A stretch of 64,000 nucleotides of DNA from Thozetella sp. PMI_491 (taxonomy: Eukaryota; Ascomycota; Sordariomycetes; Chaetosphaeriales; Chaetosphaeriaceae). The notes below the pieces were generated by a model. That model ran no database searches, was not told the origin of the DNA, and was given only the letters and a program-made list of their open reading frames with translations. The stretch covers positions 487,499 through 551,498 of the forward strand of contig MU270030.1 of assembly GCA_021432635.1 (NCBI GenBank). The letters run 5' to 3'. Each line of letters begins with the position of its first letter. Positions within the stretch are counted from its first letter, which is position 1. The position numbers were made by a program, and so were the translations under genes. This document shows positions 11,303 to 23,503 of the stretch, piece by piece.

Positions 11303-11317
11303 GGGTTAGGGTTAGGG
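11303..11317 (+). repeat. Interstitial telomere-like repeat
   Basis: The sequence GGGTTAGGGTTAGGG is two and a half exact copies of the TTAGGG telomere unit used by filamentous fungi. It lies in a gene-free stretch between housekeeping genes, so it does not mark a chromosome end here. Confidence 0.85.
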
Positions 11318-12889
11318 TCGACAAACGTCCATGGATGCAACCACCACAGTTCTTCGCTTGGCCCACTTCTGGATGGATGTGCTTCGGAGGGCCCAGAACC
11401 TGCGTCTATGCAGGCACTGACCACCATCCGTTGCCTTAGCTTGGGCAGCCATCTTATTTTTTAATGATCTGCGCTGTGGCCGTACGGATTTGGAGGGATC
11501 ACGCGACAGCCGCGCCTCAACACCCTCGTGTTCCCCTTAATTCTAGCCAAAGCAGTATTTTTTCAGAAAACCTTACAGTACCATACAGCCATAGTACAAA
11601 GTACAGGATACGCCATCCCTGTCGCATGCTTTAAGATGAGCTGTCATGACAACTCAAAGCTCAACCGCAGGCAGATCCCTGCCACGCGGGCCGCTAATTC
11701 GGTGCATGCCATGTTATTACAGGGGGAAGCAGCGGCTTTACTCCGAAAGGTAGGGCGAACAGAGAGAGCTGTTGGTGATTATGCTTGTCTCCTAGGCCTG
11801 TAACCCAGCATAACCCTATGCAGATAGGGTTGTTTCGGGACCAGGGAACAACGAACTACGGGCTAATTATGCGCGACCGCTTTGTCTCTTTGCTTTGAGC
11901 CTCAGCACAGAAAGCGACAGCTTCCGAAGAGCTGACGTCGGTCGGGGTAGCTGCTCTTTCAAATGAGCTACAGGTCTAGCCTTCCTCCCCTTCGTTTTGT
12001 GGCTCGAGGCCCTGCAGTCGAAGATCCTGGGCGACGCAACAACGGCCCGTTGACGGTGCACTTCTCCGCACGGCAGCACGGCTTTCCCATGTTGGATTGG
12101 GTGGCATGAGTGGAACAGTGGTAGCGCGCGCAGGTGTGGTAGCAACGGGGCACTATTATGAATGAAGGGGTGGCCAAGGGCTTGTGGACTAGACGACGGC
12201 TTTTGGGCGGATAATCTATTTTCGACGACGTGCCATCAGACCAGACCTCCTCATCCTCGGCGCCGAGACCCGCGGGAGGGAGAAGCTTGAGGACAGCAAG
12301 GACAATCGCGGAGAATACTGTACTATGGCCTATCATCTTCCACGACGCCCACGCCCAAATAAGAGGGTTGTCTGCCCCTATTCGTCCGGGTCCAAACTTG
12401 ATCAGAATTGGAGAAGGGGGGAAGATAGAGGGGGGTTCGGCCAGCGAAGCAAGACGACTCTTCAGTCCCCCCTCCCCCCTCCACCCCACCCGACGCATCT
12501 GAAGATCGATCACAGGGTTCCCGGGCGCCAGTTCCCGGCTCGGCAGATTTGAACGCCACTGAAACCGCCCGGCATCGCTCCCGCCCTGCACCCTGTGGCA
12601 CCCACTCTAGCCACTGAAGCCGGCGCTCTAGTCGTGCATTTCTGTAATTCTAGTGGGCGGGCTGGTTCAGGACCCGGGAGCCGCCCCTCCCCTCCAGCTC
12701 CACCTAAGTACTTTTTCTTCGTGCCTGCTCCATCTGGCCACATGGGAGTTTAAAAACTGGGCGATTCTTGACATCTGGAAACGTATGACGGGGTCGCCCT
12801 GCTTTTTGCTGCTTTTTTGCTGCCACCCGCTCAGTCTGTGAGCGCTGAAGGTCCATTGGGAAGGGATTGGCGCTGCTTAATTCGTCGTG

Positions 12890-13060
12890 TCTTACTCCCC
12901 CCCGCCCTTCCTGTTCCCTAATTGCTTCCCACCCCAGTCCAGGGTTTCTCAGTCACTCTTTCTCCCGTTGTCTCTCCCCGACTTCTGGCACCATCTCTGC
13001 CTACCTATTTCCGTGTCTCTGCGAGTTTCCCTCCCAGGCCCGCTCCCCTCGCACGCTCTC
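12890..13060 (+). promoter_or_regulatory. Pyrimidine-rich promoter/leader
   Basis: A long C/T-dominated tract lies 300-480 bp upstream of the transporter start. CT-rich stretches near transcription starts are common in filamentous ascomycete promoters, so I read it as the promoter-leader region of the next gene. Confidence 0.45.
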
Positions 13061-13369
13061 TCAGCCTGAGCTGCTCCTGTCTGCCCGAGGGTTAGCTCCA
13101 CCGACTGTCGATTGTGCGCACCGCCCTCGACCAGCTAGCCTCCCTCCAACCCTCAGCGGCGTAGCAGCAGAACCCGGCGCAGCAAATCGGAAGAGGTGGA
13201 ACGGCCCACCCAGGCGCTGCCACGTAGAAAACCCAACGAGAGCTGTCTGACGGACCGCCCGTCCTCGCGCTCTGCTCTGCACCGGTCGTCTCCTTTTCTA
13301 CGCGAGCGAAATTCCAATCAGACAGACCGGGGGGCCTTTCATGCAATTCCCTTGGCACACGATCCGGCC

Positions 13370-14797
13370 ATGACAGGCGCGCGGCGTCGGCAGGCGCTGC
13401 TCAAACAGCAGCAAAATGTGGCTGTCAGCAGCGTCCCCAGCAAGGGGGATAAAGGCCAAGGCGCGCAGCAACCCCCTGAACCCCGCGTCATCAACGCTGC
13501 ACCATCCCTCGAGAAAGCCGCCCGCTACGGCATCGACGACAATCGCACCGTCTCCAGCCGCGTCATGGCCTTGATAGGTCGCATGTTCATCGAGACCATT
13601 CCGGCATGGCTTAGCATCGGGGCCATGCTGGCCCTGATCTTCGGCGGCTGCTGCTCCAATGTCTTTGCCCTCGAGTCCATCATCCAGGTCGAGCCCGCCA
13701 GCGGTACGTTCTCGCACGCCGCCCGCCCGCGACGTTGGCATTGGGGGAGGAAGAAGAGACAGCAAAACAATTGAGCCCTGCTGACCGATTGCCAGGAACC
13801 CTCCTAACCTTTGTCCAATTCGTGTTCGTCGCCATCATCAGCTACCCTTCGCAATTCGACCGCACCCGCCCGCCGTTCTTCCTGAAGCCGAACAAGGTCC
13901 CGATCCGCCGGTGGCTCGTTAGCATCATTCTCTTCTTCAGCATCAACGTCCTCAACAACCATGCCTTCAGCTACGACATCTCGGTGCCGGTGCACATCAT
14001 TCTCCGGTCGGGCGGTAGCATCACAACCATGATTGCGGGCAGCCTATGGGGCAAGAGATACTCGCGCATCCAGATCGTCGCTGTGCTGCTTCTCACCGTC
14101 GGAGTAATCACGGCCGCCTGGTCAGATGCGCAGACCAAGGTAAGTTGTCGTCGGCGCGATGCCCCTGGGCTCTCTTGGCGCCATTTGCAGCCCCTAACGT
14201 GAATTGTAGGGCTCGACGAGCGAGAGCCTCCACGAAATCGCCAGTTTCAATACCGGTCTGGCCATCTTGTTCACCGCACAGGTGATGTCGGCCATCATGG
14301 GCCTGTACACGGAGGAGACGTACAAGATTTACGGGCCGCAGTGGAAGGAGAATCTCTTTTACTCGCATCTCCTTTCGGTCCCGCTGTTTGCCCCATTCTT
14401 TCCCTCGCTGTGGACTCAGTTCTTGAAGCTCGCCAACAGCGCCCCTTTGACCCTCCCGCTACCCTCCCTAACCGACTACCCAGCGCTGTCGATAGAGGTG
14501 CGACGTGGGATCGAGAACATCCGCATCCCGAGCCAGCTGTGGTTCCTGGCGCTCAACGTGTTGACGCAGTACGCCTGCATCCGCGGGGTCAATCTCCTTG
14601 CGGCAGCCTCGTCAGCGCTGACGGTCACGATTGTGCTCAACATCCGCAAGCTGGTGAGCCTGCTGCTCAGCATCTGGCTGTTCGGCAACAAGCTGGCCGC
14701 TGGTACGCTGGTCGGAGCCATGATTGTCTTTTTCGCTGGCGGTCTGTACTCGTTAGACGGCAGAAGGAAACCGCCGCCCACCAGGGCCAAGAGCTAG
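13370..14797 (+). CDS. UDP-N-acetylglucosamine transporter (YEA4/SLC35B4-type)
   Basis: Three exons, 13370-13703, 13796-14139 and 14210-14797, giving 421 aa. After a basic N-terminal region come about ten hydrophobic segments, including WLSIGAMLALIFGGCCSNVFALE, LLTFVQFVFVAII, and near the C-terminus GTLVGAMIVFFAGGLYSL. The central AFSYDISVPVHIILRSGGS and RGVNLLAAASSALTVTIVLNIRKLVSLLLSI stretches are typical of the UAA nucleotide-sugar transporter family, closest to YEA4 and SLC35B4. It is expected to import UDP-GlcNAc into ER or Golgi for chitin and glycan synthesis. An upstream ATG at 13341 is followed by an in-frame stop after ten codons, so 13370 is the start. The C-terminal KPPPTRAKS tail is lysine-containing but not a canonical KKxx. 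Confidence 0.88.
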
Positions 14798-15556
14798 GAG
14801 TCTTATTCGCTACGTCAGAGAGGCTAGCGTACGGCTTCTGCGCTGGACATGCGTGTTTCTGGTGGCCTTTTGCTTCTGTCGCTTCTTTTTTCTTTCCTTT
14901 TGGCATCAAATAGATAGATGGTTTATGGTTTATGATCAGAGCGGAATAAAAAAAAATCGCATTGTCACAGACCCAAGCAGCGTGCTTTCGTCCAGGCGCG
15001 CCTGGCGGGCTGACCAGCCAGGTACGGTACAGTGCAGAGACAAGCAGGGCGCCTTGCATTTGGGGCGAATGCAGTGGGCTAACGGCCCTATAATCAGGGG
15101 TCTTAGCATGCGGCTAGGCTCGGCATGCAGCCTCTGTACATGCCTGTACTTCCTTGGCGCCCCTTTAGCACCCTTGCAGGCGGGGGGGGGGGAGGATGCA
15201 GTACTCGGTAAGGTACAGAGCGACAGTACGTCACTCGACACCAAATGTAACTGGGACAGTGGACAGTGAGCTGCGGCAGCTGCAGCCGCAGGGGCGCTCT
15301 GGTGCCAATCACAGCCAGTCAGCAGGACATGCGGTGAGTAAGTTGCCCAGATAAGAGTTTTCTCCTCCCCCAAGTGTACTCACCTTGAACTTCTTCCTTG
15401 GGCAACCTCGTGCCCCGGCAGACTGTTTCAGGCCAGCAAGGCCTCGAATCTGCCTTACATCTCTTTGACCCCCGTGGGCCATATAATAACAATCCGATTG
15501 AACGTTTTCAGTGGCATCCTAAAATAGACTTTTGCACCGTTCCGTCCCCTTTCGTC
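14798..15556. other. Intergenic, transporter 3' end and AMP deaminase promoter
   Basis: Nothing coding is supported. A run of ten G occurs near 15182. An A-rich run at 14946-14956 could belong to the transporter 3' end. Confidence 0.45.
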
Positions 15557-18500
15557 ATGGCTGGTACGTAGAAAACTTCCAGGCCGGAAACCCAAGGCTT
15601 AGCTCGAGGGTCGGGCTGCTTGGCCCTAGCCGCCAAGCGGGCGGTGGAGCTTTGACTAAAACACTCCGACTCACTTCGTGTGAGCTATCAGTAGCTCGGC
15701 CCTATTGAGCTCGGCCTCAATGTCCAAGGACAACGCATCGCAGACACCGGTCCTGATCTAGAAGCTGACATCCAAACCCCCCCACCCTAGGATATTCCTT
15801 TACGCCCGATCCGACGTCCAATTCGACGTCGCCCAAGCTCTCGGCCATGCAGTTCCCGGTGCGGGACTCGGACGATGAGGATGAGGGCCACCACCTCCGG
15901 AGTGCCACGGATTCGGGGGATGAATCGTCGCAAGAGCGAGCCACGCGCCGAGGTGAGCGGGGCAGCGCCGACCCAGAGGGTGCGGACGAGCTGGCGGGCG
16001 GGCGCCTGGGGGGCTCCGATGTAGACAAGGGAGACGTGCAGGAAGGCATGCTCCCGCGAGACATGCCTAAAAGGACTGTCTTCTATGACCCCGTCGCCGA
16101 GCGCCAGATGACCCAGAGCGATGCAAAACTGTTCTACCAGCGGAGCCAGCTCGAGGGTCAGCGCAGCGGTACCGCGACGTATCCCTCCGCCACCTCCCTT
16201 CAGGCGAGCCCGGTTCTCACCGCTGGCCAGTCGAGCGTTGCCGGTCACCCACAGCATCCCGCCGACCTCATGTCTAGCTCGGTGCTGTCGCTGGGCACTG
16301 CCCAGTTCCCTCACCTGGGGCCGAGTGCCCTCTCCGAGGCGGAGAACAGCCCGCTGCGCTCCAGAGACGCGAGCTATTTCAACGTGAGCAGCCTGGCCGC
16401 ACAGCTAGGATCGCCGCAGCAGAACCCTCTGGCTGGGCTGGCCACCAGCGGCCACATAGATCCCGCTGTTCAGCAGCAGCAGATGCTCCTGCACACGGGC
16501 GCCGTCGCCGGTGTCGGGAGCACTACTTACGCGGATGCCGACCCACAGATCACCACTGAGCTCTCGACCATCTTCCAGAACATCCACAAGATCCTCGATA
16601 TTCGTCACAAATACATGCGGCTATCGCTTCAGGGCCCTAATGACAACCCAAAGGATGAGCCTAGCTGGGACATCTACCCGCCACCCCCCGAGCCTGCTTG
16701 GGGCGAGGATCGAGAGAGGCTATTCCAGGGGGCGACTGGGCCGAACAGCGTGAATAACAGCCTTTCCAACAGCATGGTTATGACACCGGACGCGCCGCGT
16801 CGGCGGCAGATGAAGAAGCGGAAGCCCGGCCAAGACGTCGGTGAGGACTTCGACATAGAGGAACAGCTCCCCTTGCCTGTGGCGAGCGAGATGACGTTCC
16901 GGCTTGACGACAATGGCGTGTACCAGGTTTACGAGAACCCCCAGGCCGAAGAGTCCAACACTCCGATCATCAACGTACCCACGATCAAGGAGTACTACCT
17001 GGACCTGGAGGAGATCATGGCCGTGTCGACCGACGGCCCCAGCAAGTCGTTTGCCTTCCGCCGCCTGCAGTACCTAGAGGGCAAGTTCAACCTCTATGTG
17101 CTCTTGAACGAGTATCAGGAGACGGCCGACAGCAAGAAGGTGCCCCACCGTGACTTCTACAATGTCCGTAAGGTCGACACGCACGTCCACCACTCTGCCT
17201 GCATGAACCAGAAGCATCTGCTGCGCTTCATCAAGAGCAAGATGAAGAAGTCGCCCGACGAGATCGTCCTCTTCCGCGACGGCAAGAACCTGACGCTGAA
17301 GGAGGTGTTCGAAAGCATCAACCTCACCGCTTACGACTTGAGCATTGACACCTTAGACATGCACGCTCATACCGACTCGTTCCACCGGTTCGACAAGTTC
17401 AACTTGAAGTATAATCCGATCGGGGAGTCGCGTCTCCGAACCATCTTCCTCAAGACGGATAACTTCATCCAGGGCCGCTATCTGGCCGAGATTACCAAGG
17501 AGGTCATCGCGGATCTTGAATCGAGCAAGTACCAGATGGTCGAGTGGCGCATCTCCATTTACGGCAAGTCGATGGACGAGTGGGACATGCTCGCCGCCTG
17601 GGTTATCGACAACAAGCTGTTCTCGCATAACGTCCGCTGGCTTATTCAGATCCCGCGCCTGTACGACGTGTACAAGGCAACCGGCCTGATGGACACGTAC
17701 GAGCAAGTAGTCAAGAACATCTTCCAGCCGCTCTTTGAGGTTACCAAGGATCCCGCCAGTCATCCCAAATTGCATATCTTCCTGCAACGAGTCATCGGCT
17801 TTGACAGCGTCGATGACGAGAGCAAGGTTGAGCGCCGTCTCTTCCGGAAGTATCCCGTGCCCAAGATCTGGGACAGCTCTCAGAATCCGCCGTACAGCTA
17901 CTGGATCTACTATCTGTACTCTAACATGGTGTCCCTCAACGCCTGGCGCAAGCAGCAAGGTTTGAATACATTTGTCCTGCGTCCGCACTGTGGCGAAGCG
18001 GGTGACCCGGAGCACTTGTCGGTCGCCGTACTCTGTGCCCACAGTATCAGCCACGGCCTGCTGCTCCGCAAGATGCCTATGCTTCAGTATATCTTCTACT
18101 TGGAGCAGATCGGCATCGCAATGTCTCCCCTCTCTAACAATGCTCTATTCCTAGCGTACGAGCGCAACCCGTTCCATCAATACTTCAAGCGCGGTTTGAA
18201 CGTATCGCTGTCAACCGACGACCCGCTACAATTTGCCTTCACCAAGGAGCCGCTGATTGAGGAATACGCCGTCGCAGCGCAGATCTACAAGCTGAGTCCC
18301 GTCGACATGTGCGAACTGGCCCGGAACTCGGTCTTGCAGAGTGGATACGAGGCCAGCATCAAGCAGCAGTGGCTCGGCCCCAACTTCCGAGCTCCCGGCG
18401 CCGAAGGCAACATGATGGTCAAGACGAACGTGCCGGATCGGAGAGTCGAGTTTCGATACCGTACGTTGTTGGAGGAACAGCAGATGTAAGTTCATCACCG

Positions 18501-19060
18501 CCATTCGTCACCCCCTTGATCTGGGTTGCGAATCAAGGCTAACAGGCAGTAGGGTCGAGCGCTATACGGCTCTTGCAGCGGCCGGGCCGTACTCCGCCAC
18601 CAGTGCGCCGGTTGAACTCAACGGCAGCGCATCTCAGCCGAACGCAGCGCTCAGGTCCCCGGCGGCCTCACTCAAGACCAACGGTACCACAGCCAACGCG
18701 GAAGTGAAGAGCAGTCTAGTCGGGAACGCATCGTCGGCGCGGACGCCAGCCACTGCGCCGCAGCTCGAGAGCAGCAGCCCGTACATCGCGCCGTTGTCCC
18801 TCTCGGGCAGCACGTCGCAGCTGTATGGTATGGCCGCCACCGGCCTGACGGCATCACCGATCATGACAGCATCAGACGGCATCCGAGACCTGCATTTAAG
18901 CGGCGACGCGCCGAGGTACTTTCCAGGCGTGGTGACGCGCAGCCAGCGAAGGAATAGCACACGCCAGGGTTCCATGCACGAGACAGATACCAGCAGACAG
19001 AAGAGGGATGCGAGCGTCAGTCGAAAGACGGAGGAGGCTGCCGTCGAGGAGAGTGACTAA
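15557..19060 (+). CDS. AMD1: AMP deaminase
   Basis: Three exons: 15557-15563 (only ATGGCTG), 15791-18485 and 18553-19060, giving 1069 aa. The tiny first exon joins to give [14 protein letters not shown], in frame with the long exon. Catalytic-domain signatures are present: [20 protein letters not shown] near residue 464 (zinc histidines) and [21 protein letters not shown] near residue 809 (catalytic aspartates). [13 protein letters not shown] carries the Glu/His region. The enzyme converts AMP to IMP and ammonia in purine salvage and energy-charge control. The N-terminal ~250 residues and the C-terminal ~170 residues after the second intron are disordered and Ser/Ala-rich, probably regulatory. 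The gene is convergent with the HET gene, 440 bp away. Confidence 0.95.
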
Positions 19061-19503
19061 GTAGCGGGTCCCTCTAGCACTCGTACTGGTGGCTAGATAG
19101 TGGTTATGTGGCGACCTTATGTTTAAAGGGAATGCCTTCACATGCCTAGTGGGTACGACGAGATTGGTTTAATGGGCTTCTCTGCCCCAACAGTGTTGGT
19201 TGGTAGGCTTTCGAGTCAGGGCGTTTGAGATTTGATACTTCCCAGAATCGTCAATGAGGAAAGGCAGATATCGCTAGGCACCGTAGGATAAATTGAAATG
19301 CTCACGCTGGCTTGAGGAACGACGACCAGTCCTGGCATAATCCAATTCCCTGCATTGTTGCTTGGATCCGGAGGAAAGCCCGTATCTACTAGGTATCTAG
19401 TGTACTATTAACCTCCCCGGAGTGTGCTCTAATAGCCTCCTAGCCCAGGGAGAGCTTACTTGTCGAGAAAGAAGTTCCTCAGAGTGGCCATCTTGCATGG
19501 GCT
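19061..19503. other. Convergent intergenic spacer
   Basis: Short 3'-3' spacer between AMP deaminase and the HET-domain gene, visibly less GC-rich than the exons. I see no gene or repeat in it. Confidence 0.5.
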
Positions 19504-22032
19504 CTATTGGAGAGCATCGGGGATGCATACACTCTCTTCTTGGTCAGCCAGATCGATGGTGCACCTCATTATCCTATCCGAGGCGTAATCCGAGTCGATA
19601 ATGCCGGGAATGTTTACGGCGGGCACCCGGATGTCGAGGCTGCCATCCTCCGACGTCGGTAAGAGGAACGTCCCCGACCGGTTATCCGAGACGGTTAAGT
19701 ATCCCACTGGATTCCGAATCTTGAGCGATTCTCCCAGGCTTATCTCCTGGAGAAGCATCAGGGTTCCATTTAGAGACTCCCTCGCTATGACCAGGGGCGG
19801 GCCACCCTTGATGGACAGGGGAGCTGGGCATATGACCCACGCCCAGAGGTCAATCTTCCTCTCAGGACCGGGAGAGCCTTCTGGACTCGGGATAGTGACG
19901 CTGACCCGCACGATGGCGAGCGCTCGACGCATCAACTCTTGGGGTATATTTCGGCCAATATGTTCGAACAGCTCTGATGCCCAGCGCGAAGGGGCTACAA
20001 ACATTGGATCGTCCTTGTCCGGGCTGTCACCAAGGCCATACGTGATTTTAGAGAAAATGGCGCCAAAAAGAGGACCATTTACCGTATCCAAAGGCACCAC
20101 TACCTCGATTCTGGCCCCTTTCACGCGCCGCATGGTGACATCTTGTTCTGAAGGGAGGAAGGCTTCGTAGGGCTGCCGCATGGATCGAAAGATATGGGAC
20201 TGGGTATCAACCTGCCCCGAAAATGCCGGGGCGCTGGGTAGTGGGATGAGAGACCCAACGTTTATGTTGCCAATGTACTGCTGCGCGGCCATGGCCATGA
20301 ATGTAGTGTCGACGGAGAGCGCTTTGATGTCGTTGGTGACGTAGAAGTTCCATATCTTCAAGCCAAGCTGCCGGCGAATTTCGGGTATGACCTTGAGCAG
20401 AGCCTGCTCGATTGAGTCGTTCTTGTCGTAAGGATAGCTCAGGTTGCTCATGGAGGCCCAACAAGCGACGAGATCCGCCTCGTACCGCGCCTGCCTCGCG
20501 CTGGCTTTGAGTGCCGTGAGCATAGTCATGACTCTCCTAGCAAGGAGTTGCCGCCCAGCCTCCCCCGGATCGTTTTGGTTCCCTGCTGCACTGTCATTTG
20601 CTGGTGGCTCCTCCTTGGCACGTATGCCCAGTGCATGTTCGACTCCGGAGATATTCGCCGCTCCTGTCTGGAAAGACACCTCAACAGCATCGATCTCGTC
20701 TGGCGCGAGCCAGAACTCCTCGTGCGGGAATAACTTCTTCACCGTAGCTAAAAATCCTGGCACCTCACTCCTTTGCTTGCCGACTTGAATATTGGCGTGT
20801 TGGTTTGTCATCATGAGATATCTTGCTCAAAGACATGCCCCGTCGATGACTACCGACTTTAGGTTACGGATCTTGGTCATACCCATCTCGTCCTGGTGTG
20901 ATACATCTATTTCCCGAGCCAGTGCCCACTCTTGAAATGTCCACGCACGCTGAAAATACACAGCTTGCACCAGGTTCGCGTCCAGTTCCTCAATCAGCGC
21001 AATAAACTCGGCGGTCCAGGCGCTGAGCATCTGCTCCTTGCGATTACTTGCTACGCTAACATCTCTGTTATGCGCAAAGTCCTCCTTGGAGCACAGCATG
21101 GTCCATGCTGCGCAAAAGGCCATTCCCAAAAGGTCAAACACGCGAGTATCTGAGCTAGGAAGGATTACACACACCCGCTCTGCTGTCTCGTAGATAGTGC
21201 CCATCTGGGGAAGAATGTCGGCAATGTCGGTGGGATCGGACTGATTGATGGATACACAATCGAGCCAGACCGTAATTCCTGCACCGGCTTGGTTGAGGAG
21301 CCGGTGCAAGGTAGTAACGGACTCATTAAGGGGAACGCTGGTAATACGGTTGCAAGATTTGCATGGTATCTCACAAACGACCGTCTCACCCCAGACGTAC
21401 GAAATGGCCTGAAATGTAGTCCCAGATGCCGGCACGCCCCTAATGATGACGACAGGATCCGTGCCTGGGGCCAGGGAGAATGTGAAGTTTGCATCGCAGC
21501 TAGCACAGGTTTCGAAAGCCACAGATTCTGGCGCTGCGTACTCCCTCTGCTGGCTCGTATACTTGACGAGCTCTGGGACCTTCTCGGGGTCGGAGTGCGT
21601 CGTGGAGAGGTATCGGCAGAATTCATCGCTCATATAGAGGTCACTGAACCCGCCTTTTGACTTTCGGAACAGATGCGGTGCACACAAGGCCTTTTCCTCA
21701 GGCGGAATTGTGTCTGGGTTTCGTTGGAAATCGAAATTGGGAGGCATGAGCCGTTTCAACATCCGCTCCAACTGGGAGATAGATGAATTGGAGCTATTCG
21801 TCTGGAGAATAAGCCCATCATCTCCTTGGATACCGAATGTAAGCGATTCCTCCTGAGGGTCGGCAGGGTGTTGCTCGGCATGCCTGTCCGCCAGCTTGCT
21901 TATGATGGAACCATAGTATGCCGGAAGCGTCGCTTCTCTAAGGTCTCGCGTGACACGCTTGATCAGCTCGTCCCGGACCGTAGTCGTTGATTGACGGCCC
22001 CAGTCATCGGGCGGGCCCTGAGCGGAGGACAT
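19504..22032 (-). CDS. HET-domain (heterokaryon incompatibility) protein
   Basis: Two open frames belong together: 20835-22032 and 19504-20783, joined across a 51-nt intron at 20784-20834, giving 825 aa. The HET domain is clear: FQAISYVWG (residues 207-215), WLDCVSINQ (256-264), IYETAERVCVIL (280-291) and QRAWTFQEWALA (361-372). These are the conserved HET blocks. The second exon supplies the downstream region ADLVACWASMSNLSYPYDKNDS, which I recall following the domain in other fungal HET proteins and which supports one gene. The donor reads GTCTTT, a poor match to consensus, so a frameshift splitting the gene remains possible. HET proteins trigger cell death in non-self recognition between fused hyphae. 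A predicted role here is inference from the domain. Confidence 0.85.
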
Positions 22033-22377
22033 CTGGGCAGCGATAGAGGAGGTTGAAATTTAACGAACAATTTGTTGTAGATGATACCGCATTAGAGGCG
22101 AGGGGATCCACGCCTAGTTATCTTAAGCAGCTTGGCGCTACCCTGTCTACTCTAGGAGCTGCAGCTCAATCAACTCAGCCACCGGGACGCTGCAGGGCTG
22201 CCACCCTCGGTTAATTGGTTGCAGCCTCGAAACGCTGCAAACCGCCCGATTGAAAGCTCTCCGGGTCAGACGGACAGATTTCGTTGCGTATATCTACAAG
22301 GACCAGCTGCACCATCGGGCAGTGCAGGGCGCCAACAACGGGGCGAATTGTGCCTTGGGAAAGATGCTATGCTAGAA

Positions 22378-22409
22378 TCTCGACTTCTCGACTTCTCGAC
22401 TTCTCGACT
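22378..22409 (+). repeat. 8-bp tandem repeat, four copies
   Basis: The unit TCTCGACT occurs four times without interruption, about 350 bp upstream of the HET gene start. It is likely a slippage product. Confidence 0.9.
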
Positions 22410-22495
22410 TCTTTAGCTAAAACCCACGTTTGAGTGGTTAAGCACTTAAGAAGTCTACCAAAACTTGACCCAGGACTAAGGTGTCCAAGGCGCCT

Positions 22496-22605
22496 CTAGG
22501 TAGTAGGTACTTTAGGTAGGTGCCTAGCTAATACACGCCACTATCGCCTAGCTAGGCTGCTGCCGCTCTTTCCTCTCAGACTAGGTAGGTAGGTCCTAGA
22601 TAGGT
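22496..22605. repeat. CTAGGTAG-like word cluster
   Basis: Overlapping words such as TAGGTAGTAGGTA, TTAGGTAGGTGCCTAG, CTAGCTAGG and CTAGGTAGGTAGG crowd this 110-bp stretch. The cluster is low-complexity and partly self-complementary. I know of no function. Confidence 0.6.
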
Positions 22606-23503
22606 GTTGTTTATAGCCCCCTTTTATGCTCCTCTCAAAGGGGATCATAGCAGGTGTGGAGGATATCGCCGCCCCGCCTTTCCCCGTGACCGCTCACGTG
22701 TATAGCGTCATTGGTGGACTGACCCGCTATTAGACCCACTGGAAGCTCTGACTCGCAAGCGCCATTCGCTAGTCCCCGGAAGAGCATCCAGGCTCTTGGC
22801 CCGACACCTGTGGGCTGTGCGGAGTCGATCAAGGCAGAAGGTGCAGGTCACGCCTGCAAAATGATGCATTGGGCTCCCTCTGCTGCGGGCTCTCTGCCAA
22901 TCTCCAGCTCGCTGCTCTGCTGAGGTTCGACACCTGATCTCCGTGGCCGTAGCGATTGCACGCAGCCTACGACTGCGGCAGCTCTCGTTGCATTTTTTTT
23001 TGCTTCCCGAGTTCCCGACATCCCCGGCGAGTGAATGGAGTTTATGCCCAAGGGGTACAGCCGAGTGCAGTTGAGCTTTGCCGACCTTAATCAGCGTCGC
23101 GACTGGGAACTTTGAAACATTCTGCGATCGCCCACGGCACCCTCCAAATTCCATCTCACTCGACCCTCGAGGGGCTCATGTCCTGACTGTCGCCACGAAC
23201 TGGCTGCACCTAGACCTGTCCGCCCTAGACATTATTCGCATTCCCGATTCGAGGCCCAATTGCTCGCCCCAGCCCCTGTCCGCCGACGCCCGTGCTCGAG
23301 CCGGATCCGCCCCCTTTCCGTGGTTCCCACCCGAACCGGCTGCCCCATAGCTGGCCCAACCTCCCGCCCATCTCGATCCATCACGTCCTCTCCATCCAGA
23401 CCACCGACCCTTCCGCTCCGCAAACCCGGCGGCCACGGCGTCTCCCCGATACTAGTCTTCTGTTTCGACTTGCCATCGGCCCTCACGCCTCGCCGCCGCC
23501 ACG

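Larger units (their letters stand above)
11029..13369. other. Gene-free stretch of 2.3 kb
   Basis: No open frame here has a recognisable protein. It contains an interstitial telomere-like repeat (11303-11317) and, on the right, a pyrimidine-rich leader for the downstream transporter gene (about 12890-13060). The segment 11460-11870 is visibly more AT-rich than surrounding exons. Confidence 0.5.
22033..23503. other. Intergenic between HET gene and SLA1, with short repeats
   Basis: Divergent promoter region. It holds an 8-bp tandem repeat (22378-22409) and a cluster of CTAGGTAG-like words (22496-22605). The right part (23250-23500) is C/T-rich and is probably the SLA1 leader. No gene is supported. 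Confidence 0.5.

Noticed and set aside
11968-12591. Minus-strand open frame of 207 codons
   Set aside because: No recognisable block, overlapping frames on the other strand, and no splice or codon signature.
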